Positions 6,193 to 6,419 of a DNA stretch of 6,419 bases are shown here, in pieces (position 1 is the first letter of the stretch; every line of letters begins with the position of its first letter). The notes below the pieces were generated by a model, which saw only the letters and a list, made by a program, of their open reading frames with translations, searched no databases and was not told where the DNA came from. The translations under genes were made by a program, and so were the position numbers. Source of the DNA: Bacillota bacterium (GTDB lineage Bacteria > Bacillota > Clostridia > Lachnospirales > Lachnospiraceae). Location: positions 1-6,419 of the forward strand of contig JAEWMZ010000153.1 of the NCBI GenBank assembly GCA_023392995.1, read 5' to 3'.

Positions 6193-6419
6193 ATGTCATC
6201 CAGTGTAAAGCAAAATAAAAAAATGGGAATGAAGGCGAAGCAATTCCTTAGCCAGTCAATTTTAAACACCATATTATTCATTCTAGCAGCAACAATGATT
6301 CTTCCGGTCGTATATGTCTTAATGGTATCCTTTACGGATTCCACTGTGTATCAATCAGGAAAAATCATTCTATGGCCGGAAAAATGGTCTCTGGAAGCGT
6401 ATGAATACATTCTGTCAGG
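6193..6419 (+). CDS. Sugar ABC transporter permease, YtcP/LplC-like, 3'-truncated
   Basis: The first 75 codons of the second permease subunit of the same importer; the frame runs off the window. The ATG at 6193 is preceded by AGGAG (6178-6182) with a 10-base gap, inside a purine run AGAGAGGAGA. The protein starts with a lysine-rich tail, then a hydrophobic segment at about 23-46 (from SILNTILF to VLMVSF). It continues with a periplasm-facing stretch that includes LWPEKWSLEAYEYIL, close to the PxxxSLxxY pattern typical of carbohydrate permeases of this class. The EAA loop would lie downstream of the visible part. The 32-bp gap and same strand imply co-transcription with the LplB-like gene. Confidence 0.88.
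   Translation, partial: MSSSVKQNKKMGMKAKQFLSQSILNTILFILAATMILPVVYVLMVSFTDSTVYQSGKIILWPEKWSLEAYEYILS

Overview
The window looks like a carbohydrate-utilisation locus from a Gram-positive, low-GC bacterium. The coding sequences have moderate GC, the intergenic DNA is very A+T-rich, and the Shine-Dalgarno sequences are strong (GGAGG/AGGAGG type). The two permeases resemble the LplB/YtcP sugar-importer class, which is common in Lachnospiraceae, other Clostridia and Paenibacillaceae. A Lachnospiraceae-like clostridium is my best guess, from style alone. No marker gene here fixes the taxon.

Left part (1-3202, + strand): two glycoside hydrolase genes in tandem. The first is a GH29 alpha-L-fucosidase whose N-terminus is cut off by the window edge. 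Nineteen bases after it comes a complete GH42 beta-galactosidase, which keeps both catalytic glutamates and the four-cysteine zinc site. Together they could remove a terminal fucose and then the galactose exposed beneath it. The GH42 enzyme has no signal peptide, so it probably acts in the cytoplasm on imported oligosaccharides.

Middle (3203-4702): a 180-bp convergent spacer holds A-rich degenerate direct repeats, including a perfect 20-mer repeated 49 bp apart, and a strong stem-loop. It separates GH42 from a MATE-family efflux transporter on the opposite strand.

Right part (4703-6419): a 510-bp, extremely A+T-rich divergent intergenic region comes first. It carries a near-consensus SigA promoter (TTGACA-17-TATTAT) reading rightwards, a perfect 9-bp inverted repeat just upstream of its -35 box, a related dyad in the roughly 150-nt leader, and a weaker candidate promoter reading left into the MATE gene. 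The rightward transcript encodes two sugar ABC permeases, LplB-like (complete) and YtcP/LplC-like (5' part only). The usual third partner, an extracellular solute-binding protein, is not in the window. In this class it normally lies next to the permeases, and the ATPase is often a shared one encoded elsewhere.

A reasonable working model is uptake of a fucosylated, galactose-containing oligosaccharide by the ABC importer and its trimming by GH29 then GH42. The substrate is inference. I see no mobile element, tRNA, rRNA, CRISPR array or clearly novel protein system here. The least explained parts are the noncoding ones.
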